DNA from: Hydractinia symbiolongicarpus | Lineage: Eukaryota > Cnidaria > Hydrozoa > Anthoathecata > Hydractiniidae | Assembly (NCBI RefSeq): GCF_029227915.1 | Contig: NC_079887.1 | Span: 13,022,001 to 13,086,000, forward strand | Length of the DNA: 64,000 nt | Direction: 5' to 3' | In this document: piece after piece, positions 49,736-60,130 of the stretch | Numbering within the stretch: position 1 is the stretch's first letter | How the letters are laid out: every line of letters begins with the position of its first letter | Program-made: the position numbers and the translations under genes | The notes under the pieces: generated by a model | Told to the model about the DNA's origin: nothing | Databases searched by the model: none | What the model saw: only the letters and a program-made list of their open reading frames with translations

Positions 49736-50542
49736 AAATTCAGTGTCTGCTTGAGATTAGTTAATCTAAGAAAAAAAATATCAGCTGCAGGTACATCTGG
49801 GAAAGTCTTAAAGGTTCCACTACTAAATGTAGTTTAAATCTCAATTTATTTTGCAAAATATACGAGATTCGCTCAAAAGTCCTAATTAAAACTCAGAAAA
49901 TTTAACTAGAATTACCATTTTTGCAAAGATATGATCCATTTTTGTCTGTTAATGATTCGTTGTCGACTACTACATTACTTTCTGTTGAAAATTGATTTTT
50001 TCTGCTGTTTTTCCAAAGCTTTTTTTGCTAGCTGCCGTATAATCGACATTTTCTCAGCTCCTCCAAAAAGATGAACAAAGTAAAAATGACACAAGCAGAG
50101 ACATTCGAAAGTCGCTTTAATAACATTCGAAATTGCAATTAGGTCCTTTATTCACTGTATCAAATTTTATGTCATTTGTATTATGTTGTAATTTTTTTTA
50201 CTTATCAAGTAAAATTTGAAAATATCAATGAGCACTCCTTCGTAAATATATCAAGTTTTTGTTAATTAAGGATTGATTGTATACGTGTAAATAGATTTTA
50301 AGAAAATAAAGAAAATTCGAACATTTGTTGTTTACAGCATGTTATGAATGAAGAAAACACTTAAAGTTATTCTCATAGATTGTCTGTCCTAAACTTGATT
50401 TTGCAGTTTGGCAGCATGACTTCGCAGTACGACACATAGGTTAGGTTTACCTGCGCCGTTAGAGCTTACCACTACTACAGAGCAGTATGGCAACCGAAAG
50501 TCAATGAAATCCTAAACCGTTCTCACAAACGAAATAACGTAA

Positions 50543-50930
50543 TTGATTGGTTTGCTATCAAAACCACAAAAGAGAATAAGGACAATCAAATCGTTGGACT
50601 TAAAAGGTGGGCTTGAAATCTTATTCCATTTTGTTGCAAAGATGAACGGTTACTCTGCAAGAAACTACGTGATTTTGCAAAAGTGTGAACAACTGGTAAA
50701 TGACCCCTACACAGAACCGAAAAAGAGGAAATTATTGGTTCATTTCTGGTTCCATCTACCCTTAACAAGTTAAGTGATCTGCAGGACATTTCATCCCAAC
50801 CAGCTAAAAAGTACCCAAAGAAAAAATCCAGTGATGTACCAAAGTGCGGGGATATCAGATCATTTTTCAACCGAAGTACCATACAGAGTCTCGTGTGGAT
50901 AAAAGTGACAATGAAAAAAATTGAATAGTT
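50543..50930 (+). pseudogene. Unidentified protein remnant in X
   Basis: An open frame reads LEILFHFVAKMNGYSARNYV and LQKCEQLVNDPYTEPKKRK, then shifts frame to LNKLSDLQDISSQPAKKYPK and VPKCGDIRSFFNRS. Composition is protein-like and it lies inside transposon X. I do not recognise the family; it may be an accessory protein or part of yet another insertion. Confidence 0.3.
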
Positions 50931-51191
50931 ATCAACTTAAAAAAGAGAAAGAAAGTGATATTGAAAGTCATTTTTGTAGTTTATTTTCTTTTATAAAATC
51001 CCACCCATGCAGTAAAACAATCAAGGGAACAGTAGAGAGCTTACGATACAAAGACGGGAACGGGAACGTAGACGTAATGACGTCATTTTTTGCCGTTCCA
51101 ATCTTCGTTATCGTTCTTCGTGGAAGTTGACTTACAAAAGTTGGCGCGAAAGCGAAAAAAAGTAACAACAACAACAAAGCGAAATGAAGTC

Positions 51192-52381
51192 ATGCCAAAG
51201 CTAAAAGATGTCAGAAATACTATTTTACTTGCTCACGCAACAAATATGATTAATGCTGAAGAATTCTGCCTCTTATATGATATAAACAAATCTAAAAATC
51301 CAGAATTTCCATATACCTGCTATGGAAGATTTGACCTTGACACATTGGAAGAAGATGAATGTAAAGCAGAATTTCGATTTCAAAGGGGAGATGTTTACAA
51401 ACTAGTGGACCTATTTCAGTTTCGTGAAGACTTTACTTGTTTAATGCCACTGTATATAATTCTGTTGAAGCACTGTGTATTTTTCTAAAATGCTTGACTT
51501 ATCCTTGTCAATATTCAGACGTGAATCACATTTATTGGCAGACTTGTTCCACAGCTCAGTATGATAAATAATCATGTATTGGGATTTATGTATGATCAAT
51601 GGGGACACTTATTACAAAATTTACAGCAGAATTGGTTGTCTCCTATAGACCTCGAGAAATTTGTGATGCAATCCATAGAAATGGAGCACCTCTCAATAGT
51701 TCCTGGGGATTTGTGGATGGAACAGTTCGACCTACTTCCAGACCAAGTCAACATCAACGTAGTGTGTATAATGGACATAAAAAAGTCAACTCCTGAAAGT
51801 TCCAGTCTTTGGTAACACCAAGTGGCATGATTTCAAATCTGTTTGGCCCAGTTGAGGAAGGGCGCCATGACAGTGGGATACATCAGACTCTGAGCTTTTG
51901 ATGCAATTGAATCTATTTTCCTTTGACCGTTTTAGAAATCCATTGTGCATTTATGGGACCCACCATACCCATTAAGGATTCATTTGCAATGTGGTTTCAC
52001 ATAAATGCACAACAACAGATATGGAATAGCAGAATGAGCCAAATTCGAGTTGCTGTTGAGTGGATTTTTGGAGAGCTGGTCACATATTACATATTTATTG
52101 ACTTCAAAAAAGACCTAAAGATAGGACTTAATCCAGTTGAAAAAATGTATTTAATATGTGGGCTTTTACATAATGCACGGTGTTGTTTGTATGGTACGGA
52201 AACATCAAATTACTTCGACTGCAGTCCTCCCTTAATAGAAGATTATTTTTTGTATGAAAGAACTGTCTTAAAAACTTACGAAGGTCTACATTTTAAGTAT
52301 TACGATTGTGTTTTTGTTTATCAAGCAATTTGCCTAACAAAGCTGACATTTGTTGTTGCTGTTGTTGCTGATTTTGAATAA
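51192..52381 (+). pseudogene. Harbinger nuclease (HARBI1-like) remnant
   Basis: The N-terminal part starts MPKLKDVRNTILLAHA and reaches DECKAEFRFQRGDVYKLVDL. A frameshift near 51,445 leads to SVEALCIFLKCLTYPCQYSD, CDAIHRNGAPLNSSWGFVDG (first catalytic Asp), RPSQHQRSVYNGHKK, a nonsense codon at 51,794, SLVTPSGMISNLFGPVEEGR, then MGPTIPI where the second Asp (GDPAYP) is lost, and MSQIRVAVEWIFGEL with the final Glu. The end LNPVEKMYLICGLLHNARCC is well kept. It is inactive from the frameshift, stops and missing Asp. Confidence 0.8.
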
Positions 52382-52930
52382 ACGCATTCATCATTTGTTG
52401 CTGTTGAGTAATCAGTTGTTGTGTTAAAGAATTCTGCTCCTTTTTAACGTTTAACTCTTGTTTTCAAATCTTCAAGTCCATTTTTGATTTTTCCTCCAGA
52501 TACTGCAGTGTTTTATTTCCACTATTTCTCCTTTTTTTGGTGTTTCATCAATTCTAGCACTGCTCTCTGCAAGTGTTTCCATGGAACGTTTTCGAATTTC
52601 TGTAGTCTTGTTTATATAATTTTGAATTTTTTTTTATGTGTTTCTTCAGCTTGATCAAAATGTTTAACAATTTTTACGAAGAGCTGCATCTATCTCTGTT
52701 TCTTCAGGAGATATCCCACTTGCTCGTTCCTCCTCTCGTTCACGTTTTCGATATTTTAAATCTGGCTGGTAAAGATCTTGCTGTAACTTAAGATCGTATG
52801 AGTTAAAGAATTCAAGGAAACACCTATGTTTTCATAAACATTTTTTCTTTCTGTGGAGCCTTGTTTAAAACTCCATGGCTAAAATAGCAATAACTCCCGA
52901 AGAAACAAAATATCATGCTCCTGAGTGAAC
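52330..52930 (-). pseudogene. Harbinger Myb/SANT-like accessory protein remnant
   Basis: On the minus strand: HDILFLRELLLF and WSFKQGSTERKNVYENI (trihelix/SANT-like start), DLYQPDLKYRKREREEERAS and GISPEETEIDAALRK, EETHKKK, then a glutamine-rich coiled end QQLITQQQQMMNAFIQNQ. Frameshifts and stops break it. In Harbinger elements this protein helps nuclear import and DNA binding of the nuclease. Confidence 0.65.
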
Positions 52931-53739
52931 CTCATGTTTCCATGATTGCTAAAAATAAAGTAAATCTAAGATCAGTCTCCTTGAATGTTAAGCTTGTTTT
53001 TTTACCAACTAGAAAAAAAACTAGCTAGCTGTTCTGTACAGCCCCAGCCAGCTAGCCAGCAAATAGATATACCATCATGACAACAACAAACTGAAACTCT
53101 GCTCTAAACTAAAAACCAAACTTTGAGAATGAACACCTTAATTGTTTTTCATGTACAAAAGACACTGTACAAAAATAGACAGGAAAATAATCAGTACTTA
53201 CTCCAGATATTCAGCTATTTTTGTTTTACGTTGTACAGTATTTCGAAGAAATTTTTTTAAGCTAAAACATAGAATGAAACATTAAATTCGGGGAAAAAAC
53301 TTTATGAGTATGTGAAGAAATCGTTTTCAAATAAATTCTTGGAAATTCAACACAAAAATAACCAAAACTGGAACTAACTGAGTGTAAAAAATCTTACGTT
53401 TCCAGAGAAAGTGAAATCTTACTTTTTCACGTCTTCGCAGAATTTCATATAAAAAGTTTGGTGATATCCCCTTTACATAAGCATGCGCAGTTCGAAATTT
53501 TCTGGTGTTTACGTCGCCGTTCGCGTTAGAGTCTTTGTATCGTAAGCTCTCTAGTATGTCAAATTTCGCGATTTTTTAATTTTTCAAACTTTTCACGTGT
53601 ATTTAATTTCGGATTTTTCTATATCGAAATAATTCAACAGTACAAAACTTTGCGAATTTCCCAGAAAGAAACCACAAAATTAAGTACCTGCGAAATTTAA
53701 TACGCGCGAAATTTAATACGTTTAAGGTATTTCTTTAAA

Positions 53740-53880
53740 CTGCAAGTGCAACTCGCAAACTCATCTCTCGTCGACGCCGTGTTTTCTTGCAGCCTCTCGA
53801 TTTGAATTGCTTATGGCATATTCAACAACTCGTTTTTTAAAATCCAAGGAAAAAGATCTTTTCTTTCCCCCTTTGTGTGA
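53740..53880 (-). pseudogene. N-terminus of the Y transposase
   Basis: The minus strand reads GGKKRSFSLDFKKRVVEYAI and SNREAARKHGVDER, a psq/Brinker-like helix-turn-helix typical of the start of pogo-type transposases, then a stop and CELHLQFKEI. The continuation (WRKEAQNEKDLQ) is 5.1 kb away at 48,640, on the other side of element X. Confidence 0.7.
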
Positions 53881-54539
53881 AATTTCGATCGAATCTATGT
53901 TGTTTGTGTGTTGCATACTACCTTTATCAACACTCAAATGTCATGGTCCTTTAAGATGGCAAGAGCAACTCCTAAAAACAGGGGCCACCACGTTTACAAG
54001 GATATTTGGGTGTCAACTGTAGGAGAAAAATGCAAATCTGGTAAAAGAGAAGAAGCTAAAGAGTGACGACCACGCAATCGGTGTTTGAAAAAAAAGAGAG
54101 AGCGATGACGAAAAAAAAAAGAAATTCTGGTAAGTCACATACCTATGGAACTTTCCAAACTGACCAGCCAATATCACCAAGCAAATGTAAGTGGAAAGAG
54201 AAAGAGAGAGCTGGGACTTGTACTTCCCACTAAATTTAAATGCATCACGATAAATAAAAGACGAGAAAAATAAAAATTAATGTTTTTATCTTGAAATAAA
54301 AGTAGAAGATTTTGTTGATAAGAAAAGAGTAGAATTTGAATAATTGAATGCAACGCCTATTGGAGGGCGGCGCTAATTAGAGGAAATACGGTCTGCTTTG
54401 AATTTAAAGCATTTACAATAGAAGCTCAAATAGAGCATGTTTTGTGACGCAGCATATATATTCAATCTTGTGTGCTTAACAGAGAGAGTTAATTATTTGG
54501 CATAGTAAACGACAGACTGCAGCTTGTTTATTATGTTAT

Positions 54540-54868
54540 TTTCATGGGTGTAGCATTTCCAAAAGGGTTTTCCATTAGATGTGTGACACATATACCTGAT
54601 GGTCAATGTGGTTTATTTTATTTAGCGCTTGACCCGTCATGTTTAACTTTAGTTTTAAAACCTTTATGGAGTGAAATTAAATAGGTCGTCTGATAGTGTT
54701 TGCAACAAAACGCCGCTGTAAGAGTTTAACTGGATATACTACAGCGCTTCTGTGCGAAGCACTTTACATTGGTTGTGTGACACGGTTTTACTAGACTAAG
54801 TAGTCAACTTGGCTTTCAATGATGGCCTTTTTGTTGTTTTATTGAATTTTTTATTTTCCATGCTTTGT
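54540..54868 (+). repeat. Diverged family A-like sequence flanking Z
   Basis: TGTGTGACACGGTTTTACTA, AAGTAGTCAACTTGGC and AATGATGGCCTTTTTGTTG recall the subterminal blocks of family A (CGACACGGTTTACCTGTACT, AGCGCTCAGCC, TTAACAACGGACTGTTTC). Element Z interrupts this stretch. Confidence 0.4.
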
Positions 54869-54887
54869 TACCCAGTAAACACAGTTC

Positions 54888-55380
54888 AAAGGAAACGTCT
54901 TAAAGACGTTTTTATTTGGTCTCCATTAGACCAGTTATATCTCGTTCTAAAGAAACGTCTCAAAGACGTCTTTATTTGGTCTCTGTAAGACCAGTAAAAT
55001 CTCGTTCTAAAGAAACGTCTCAAAGACGTCTTTATTTGGTCTCTGTAAGACCAGTAAAATCTCGTTCTAAAGAAACGTCTCAAAGACGTCTTTATTTGGT
55101 CTCGGTAAGACCAGTAAAATCTCGTTCGAAAGAAACGTCTCAAAGACGTCTTCATTTGGTCTCTGTAAGACCAGTAAAATCTCGTTGGAAATAAACGTCT
55201 CAAAGACGTCTTTATTTGGTCTCTGTAAGACCAGTATAATCTCGTTCGAAAGAAACGTCTCAAAGACGTCTTCATTTGGTCTCTGTAAGACCAGTAAAAT
55301 CTCGTTGGAAAAAAACGTGACGTCTTTGTTTGGTCTCTGTAAGACAAGTATAATCTCGTTCGAAATGAATGTCATCATTT
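54888..55380. repeat. 60-bp tandem array, about eight units
   Basis: Unit pattern AAAGAAACGTCTCAAAGACG, then TCTTTATTTGGTCTCTGTAA, then GACCAGTAAAATCTCGTTCT. Each unit holds two self-complementary parts: a region around AAAGACGTCTTT and GGTCT-N5-AGACC. The last unit has lost about 11 bases. The period is divisible by three, which explains long frames on both strands with 20-residue periodicity; these are not taken as genes. Confidence 0.9.
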
Positions 55381-56163
55381 CTTTTCGTTTTAAAGATAAT
55401 TTCACAAGAAACAAATAACTACGTTATTTCTTTGCCCATTCGCAATAATTGGCGTACAAATAAACGCTTTTGATATTTCAGAATTTCTTATACAGAGGTA
55501 GCCAAAAATTCGAATTAAATTTGTCCAAAAAAGGATACATTTTACAATGAAAACAGCGTTCGAATGACCGTATAGAATAAACTTGTGAAGAACATCGTTC
55601 CATTTCAACAAATGTTGCATTTGACGTTTACTTTTGAAGTTAAAGGAATAATGTGCTCCATAAAACAACAAGTAAATAGCAAAGCAAAAGGCTGTTTTTA
55701 CCCGAGATATGAATGGACAATGAAGTATCTTAGATATTTTTTGTACTTTCTCAGGCACCAAACATTTCCGATGTTTGGTCTTCACGCGGAAGATTATGCT
55801 TACGACTTATTTTAAGCCAGTTTGAAATCAAGGGGAGCTTTCATCAATACTTGGGAAAATAATACTTTAAATACTTAGTTTTAGCTTCACTATCCCTTCC
55901 CCTTCAATTGCACGTCACACATGGTCTAAAGTTTTAGACCTATAAAGTTTGTTATTGAAAAAAAAAACAGTAGCTACATTATATATTGGCGTAATGACTG
56001 AAGTGCATTTTATTAAAGGGTTGTTTGGAATATATCTTCAAAGAATAAACACATCATCCAACGTGCACAATATGACAGATATATTTTACAAGCAGAGCTC
56101 AGACTGAATTGTTACTGATTGGCGAAAATAAATTGACACTGTTGTTCAAGACATCCTTCAAAG

Positions 56164-56436
56164 ATACTAACTGTTATTGTTCATGGTCAACAATTTTAAT
56201 TTTGTAGTATTAGTTACGCTGTATATTTTGAAAAATGCAAGCTTTTTTATAAGCAAAACAGCAGTTTAGCTTAATGCAGCTTAGGTTTTTGTGTTTTAAA
56301 TGCTTGATTGTTGCTTATCTGTTGCTTATGGTCATCAATTTTAATTTTGTAGTATTACACTGTATATTTTGTGTTATACATGCACGCTTTTTTATAAGCA
56401 AAACAGCTTCAAATGCTTGATTGTTGCTTATCTGTT
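56164..56436 (+). repeat. Imperfect tandem duplication inside Z
   Basis: Two units of about 157 and 115 bases share TTTTAATTTTGTAGTATTA, CTGTATATTTTG, CTTTTTTATAAGCAAAACAG and AAATGCTTGATTGTTGCTTA. The second has internal deletions. Confidence 0.7.
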
Positions 56437-56959
56437 GCTCATTGAACATTCATCTTTTAGAACAAGCAAAGTTTCCGAAAGTAATGATTTTGTTTTCGTT
56501 GTTGTTGCTTATAAAAAAGCTTGTATGTGATATTATTTTATTCTTAATAAACTGTTTATTTATATAAATGATAGAAATATCAAGTTTCTATTAAATTCTT
56601 CATCATCGTTTTCTTAACCCTTTTTTGTTTTGGTTTGTGACACCTCCATCAGAATTAAAATTACTAAAATCCTAATACCCATAGGCTAAAATTATTTGAA
56701 GCAGGCCTGCCTTGGCAGTATAACGTTTGAAAGAGACTAAATAAGGACGTCTTTTATACGGTTTGGTACCTACGGGAACGTCTCAAAAACGTCTTTAAAA
56801 CGTCTTTAACACGTCGCAAAAAGACGTCTTTTTTACGTTTCTTAAAGACGTCTTTAGGCGTTACGCTTTTAGACAGGTCAGAGACGTCTTAGAGACGTCT
56901 CATCTGGTCTTTCAAAGACGTTTTAAAGACGTGTTTAAGACGTCTCGTGTTTACTGGGT

Positions 56960-58020
56960 ACGTTGATGCCGTATATGCTTTATTGACATAAGCTAGTATA
57001 GCCCTTTTGCACTATTCACAAAATGCTGATAGGGCATATTGTGAACAGTCTTATCAAAAAAGCTCAGTTATTCTCTGCTTTGCTTTTTTATAACCAAACA
57101 GTACCTTTAGTAACTGTTATCCGTTTTCAAAGGAATTCATTAGTATCATTCCTTAGTCGTTGTTTTTTCTTTGTAAATTGTATTTCTTCCGTGAAGGGAT
57201 TTTTGTGTACACGTGTGTGTACTCATTGTAAAAAAATATGTGCAGTTCAGCACCAGAAATTTTTTTTTATTCGCCTGCGATAACACTTACATAGAAGGAA
57301 AAACAGAAAAAACATATCCTTTTTATAATTTAGCTTTAAATTTTCACATTCAAGATTAGAAGAGAACACATTAATTATCAGCCTGACCGAGCCTCATATG
57401 ACGTTTTAGTAAAAGGCTGGATACACCGTGCGATGTGTCGCATACGATTTGAGGTATGCAAAATATCTTGTCATGTCCTAAATTCGTACAAAAAATCCAG
57501 TTACGACCAAAAGCATATGAAATGTTTAAACATGTTTAAGTTAACATGTCATACGAACTTTAAACTAATCAAAGCTTAGAAATTAATTGCAAGAAGTATC
57601 TAAACTTTGAAATGGATAAAAGGAGAGAAAGTTTTTCAGATCTTAGAGATGTCATTAGCCAAAGCTAAAATAAGGATAGAAATAAAATATTTTCGCAGTT
57701 ATCACAACAAGCGGTTATAAATTCTCTTTACTTTTATCCAAAAAAATAAAATATCGTGCTTTAAGAAAAAAATGTTCGAAAAATCGTATTCAGAAAATAA
57801 GCACAAATGTCGTAATTTCAAATGCGTTTTGTTTATTCTTAAACACACATTGCTCGTTATTTTACGTTGTTAAACAAAGTTTCAAATTCTAGTCGTCTAG
57901 CAATAACAAAACCCTGAAAAAATGCGCAAAGTTTTTATTGGTCTTGACACATTATAAGTCACAATCTAAGAGTTTTACATCTAGCAGTGGTCTTTGTAAA
58001 GCTGCAAGATAAAAATCACC
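56960..58020. other. Intergenic, no gene recognised
   Basis: Only short frames without known domains. A TATAAG at 57953-57958 sits 67 bases before a mini-ORF that follows. Confidence 0.4.
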
Positions 58021-58024
58021 AACA

Positions 58025-58159
58025 ATGGTTGTTGCTAAAAAGACCTATTTATTTACCACAATGTGTCTTTCGTTTGCCGTGTCTCTAATTTTATTTCATG
58101 CTGCCCTAAAAACAAGAAGACCATCTGTTTTACGATTGAAATCTTTATATCCGTTATAA
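58025..58159 (+). CDS. Mini-ORF with hydrophobic N-terminus, possible small secreted or membrane peptide
   Basis: 44 residues. Residues 7-28 form one hydrophobic stretch (YLFTTMCLSFAVSLILFHAA), followed by a basic tail KTRRPSVLRLKSLYPL. A TATAAG lies 67 bases upstream, and upstream of it TTTTTATTGGTC loosely recalls the promoter motif of the peptide genes. A perfect 11-bp hairpin with a TG loop begins 12 bases after the stop. It lacks the CxxxC motif. It may be a real short gene, a first exon, or chance. Confidence 0.3.
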   Translation: MVVAKKTYLFTTMCLSFAVSLILFHAALKTRRPSVLRLKSLYPL

Positions 58160-58171
58160 TAGTACAAATAC

Positions 58172-58195
58172 ATAGTTGATTTTGAAATCAACTAT
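58172..58195 (+). promoter_or_regulatory. Perfect hairpin, 11-bp stem, TG loop
   Basis: ATAGTTGATTT, loop TG, AAATCAACTAT. Same 2-base loop and 3' position relative to an ORF as the peptide-gene hairpins, but a different stem sequence. The word ATAGTTGAT also opens the right-end palindrome of element W. Confidence 0.6.
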
Positions 58196-59673
58196 CTTCG
58201 GCATTAAATTGAAATTGTACACATTTTTTTGAGACGTAATTTAGATGTTTATGTTCGACGTTTATTTTACTCAATTGTTTACCTCAATAATTCCAAGCTT
58301 AAAGGACGACTCCTTCTTTATTGCAATTATCAAAACATTACTACGTGATATCTCCATTGAAGAAAAGGCACGTGCGTGGTACAGGAATTGTACGCGCCAA
58401 CAAATAGTTATTTGGTTTCCATGGTACTCCGTACTAATTAATTCTCTTACGTGCATATATTTAATGGATATAATTTGCAGATTTTAATTGTTAGCAAGTA
58501 ACAGGCCTGCATAAACTAATCTGCGGAAATGGTCAAACACCACAATTATCCAGCGCTCTGCATTTGATGGGTGTAGACCAGTTAAATAACGTCACACTTT
58601 CGTTAGTAGGGTTAGTTTTTGTAATTTCTGTCTTATGTACTAATTTAAGCCTCGACGTCAGCAAAAGTTAATTCCTTAGTGGTGTTGAACATAACAAGTC
58701 CACTTTGATAAGTAGTGTGTGTGTGTGATAAAGAGACAAACGGTTTTTTCAATGATTTGTAGCAATCCTCTTCAAAATTCGTCCCTTTTTTTACATGAAG
58801 TCTATACTAATAGTGAAAACACAAGTAAGGTAAATTACACAGTGATAAATCACATTAAGAATTTAAAACACATCAATAGCTGTAATTCAGGTAAAGCCTC
58901 ATTGTTAAAAGCTAGCTAAAATGATCACCTTCCTTTGATAGTAAAGTAGATTGCAGCTGGTTTGAGTGTGTTAGCATTTAAATCTAATTTGATATAAGTT
59001 ATCCCTGATCGATGCTTTTCTTGTTTGTTTGGTTGTTTATCTACCGTAATAATAATGAAGTCACAGTCAACAAATCTATAGTTGAGTTGGCTAAGATAAG
59101 ATTGAAAATACTTTAACATGCAAAAAAATTATTAGATGGATTATAAATTCGTTAAGCAAAATTATCTTAGTCAACAAAACGAAATATTTTTAACTATAAG
59201 CTGCAATCGGAGAAGCGTTAAATTTGACGTGGGAACAAGTTCACTGAGACAATTTATGTTTCATCACTGGATACTACAATGAAATTTATACAGATGATAC
59301 CTGAAATAAAGCAATAAAAACAATCTATTTTGTTTTTCTTAGCTATTTGTGTTGTTTTGATGTAAACTCTTATTTTGTGTATTCACCGTTATGTGTTCCG
59401 ATAATGACCATTAAAAAATGATTTTTCTAAAAATAGCAATTGTTATTATAATAATGCAATTTTTTGACAATTAGTAGCTATCTCCGTGAGATAAATGTCA
59501 TGAAAAATAGATGTAACCTAGAATCAACACGGAATTTAAATTTATATTTTGTTGGTTAGCACATAGGTGGGTACCAACAGAAACAAGCCGAGAAATACAA
59601 CATAAATATGAATCTATCACATTTAACTAAAATAAATTAAAATACAACTCTTGACAATATATATAATCATTAA

Positions 59674-59679
59674 TTTATT
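59674..59679 (-). terminator. Poly(A) signal AATAAA
   Basis: AATAAA on the minus strand about 80 bases after the stop of peptide gene 4; a second copy overlaps it. Confidence 0.5.
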
Positions 59680-59759
59680 TATTTTCTTGTTACAGACGTA
59701 ATTCTAAAATATCTTAACCTAGCTCTCATAAGGGCAAAACCTTCTTTTTCTATTCCATT

Positions 59760-60029
59760 TCACAAGTATTTAGTCAATGTAAAGTTGAATCTACTTTTCT
59801 TGTCAAGGCTTTCGATGTTTTTTAATAACTTTCTTTGAAACTTGCATATCTCCCCACATAACTCTTCTTCTTGATTTTTTCCTGGAGACATTTCAGTTTT
59901 CGTTGAGAAATAACTGCGATAATTCTCAGTTCCAACCGTTGGGGCAGATTTCAAAAATCTTCCTATCACGAAACGAAATTGAAGACACATTGACAGCGTC
60001 AGCAGTGTAAATATAATGGCGATCTTCAT
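59760..60029 (-). CDS. Small secreted peptide precursor, diverged CxxxC member 4
   Basis: 89 residues, intronless, minus strand. The signal peptide is about residues 1-23 (IAIIFTLLTLSMCLQFRFVIG), followed by RFLKSAPTVG. The mature part holds a single cysteine pair in EEELCGEICKFQRKLL, the CxxxC spacing and acidic-before, basic-after layout seen in CDExCKRIKSL of the 30-39 kb genes, then NIESLDKKSR and a FNFTLTKYL end. A TATATAAG box sits about 64 bases before the start. Overall identity to members 1-3 is low, so common ancestry is likely but not proven. A degenerate duplicate lies 2.5 kb away. The function is unknown. Confidence 0.65.
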   Translation of the reverse strand: MKIAIIFTLLTLSMCLQFRFVIGRFLKSAPTVGTENYRSYFSTKTEMSPGKNQEEELCGEICKFQRKLLKNIESLDKKSRFNFTLTKYL

Positions 60030-60092
60030 ATCTGGTTAATGGAACGTACGTCTTGCTCTGGTAATAATGATACATGGCTCTATTTTGGACTA

Positions 60093-60100
60093 CTTATATA
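60093..60100 (-). promoter_or_regulatory. TATA box
   Basis: TATATAAG on the minus strand ahead of peptide gene 4. The corresponding site in the degenerate copy (TGTATAAAAG, about 62,885-62,894) is still recognisable. Confidence 0.55.
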
Positions 60101-60130
60101 CAACGCATTTCATGTACGTGATTTATAATG

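Larger units (their letters stand above)
51034..53552. mobile_element. PIF/Harbinger transposon, inserted in X
   Basis: The left end AGAGAGCTTACGATACAAAG (51034) and right end CTTTGTATCGTAAGCTCTCT (to 53552) are exact inverted repeats, directly flanked by AGT on each side. A 3-base duplication is typical of Harbinger in length, although TWA is the usual sequence. Inside are a nuclease remnant on the plus strand and a Myb/SANT-like accessory protein remnant on the minus strand, the normal two-gene layout of this superfamily. Confidence 0.82.
48658..53716 (-). mobile_element. Pogo-like DNA transposon X, inserted in Y
   Basis: Ends TTAAATTTCGCG (48658-48669) and CGCGAAATTTAA (53705-53716) are exact inverted repeats flanked by TA on both sides, the target duplication of the Tc1/mariner/pogo superfamily. 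Extra internal copies of TATTAAATTTCGCG lie just inside each end. It carries a decayed transposase on the minus strand at about 48,770-49,735. A Harbinger element (51,034-53,552) is inserted near its right end. Its own insertion cuts the transposase gene of Y. Confidence 0.78.
47380..54391 (-). mobile_element. Pogo-like DNA transposon Y, split by a 5.06 kb insertion
   Basis: The right end GGGCGGCGCTAATTAGAGG plus AAATACGG is partly mirrored at the left by ACCTCAAATTAGCAC (47,391-47,400). Its transposase reads on the minus strand and is cut in two: the N-terminus is at 53,740-53,880 and the rest at 47,599-48,640. Everything between is element X with its own nested element. The element is dead (stops, frameshifts and interruption). 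The left boundary is approximate. Confidence 0.65.
54871..56958. mobile_element. TIR element Z carrying a 60-bp tandem array
   Basis: Ends CCCAGTAAACAC (54871-54882) and GTGTTTACTGGG (56947-56958) are exact inverted repeats flanked by TA on both sides. Both subterminal zones are packed with ACGTCTT/AAGACGT words: an ordered array at the left (54,888-55,380) and scattered copies at the right (56,730-56,945). No transposase is recognisable; the 127-codon minus frame at 55,402-55,785 has no known domain. It is likely non-autonomous. Confidence 0.75.

Noticed and set aside
54888-55380. Regularly spaced repeats resembling a CRISPR array
   Set aside because: The whole 60-base unit is repeated, with no unique spacers, and the setting is an animal genome inside a TIR element.
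54886-55418. Long ORFs with 20-residue repeats on both strands
   Set aside because: They are by-products of a 60-bp tandem repeat whose length is divisible by three. Several frames on both strands stay open at once and no start context or domain is seen.
57023-57283. 86-codon plus-strand ORF
   Set aside because: It lacks any recognised domain and a clear signal peptide, and it lies in the flank of transposon Z with no promoter or poly(A) context.
58719-58919. Further degenerate copy of peptide gene 4
   Set aside because: A short match (GAAAACACA.., CACATTA) to the dead copy exists, but no collinear series of blocks could be followed.
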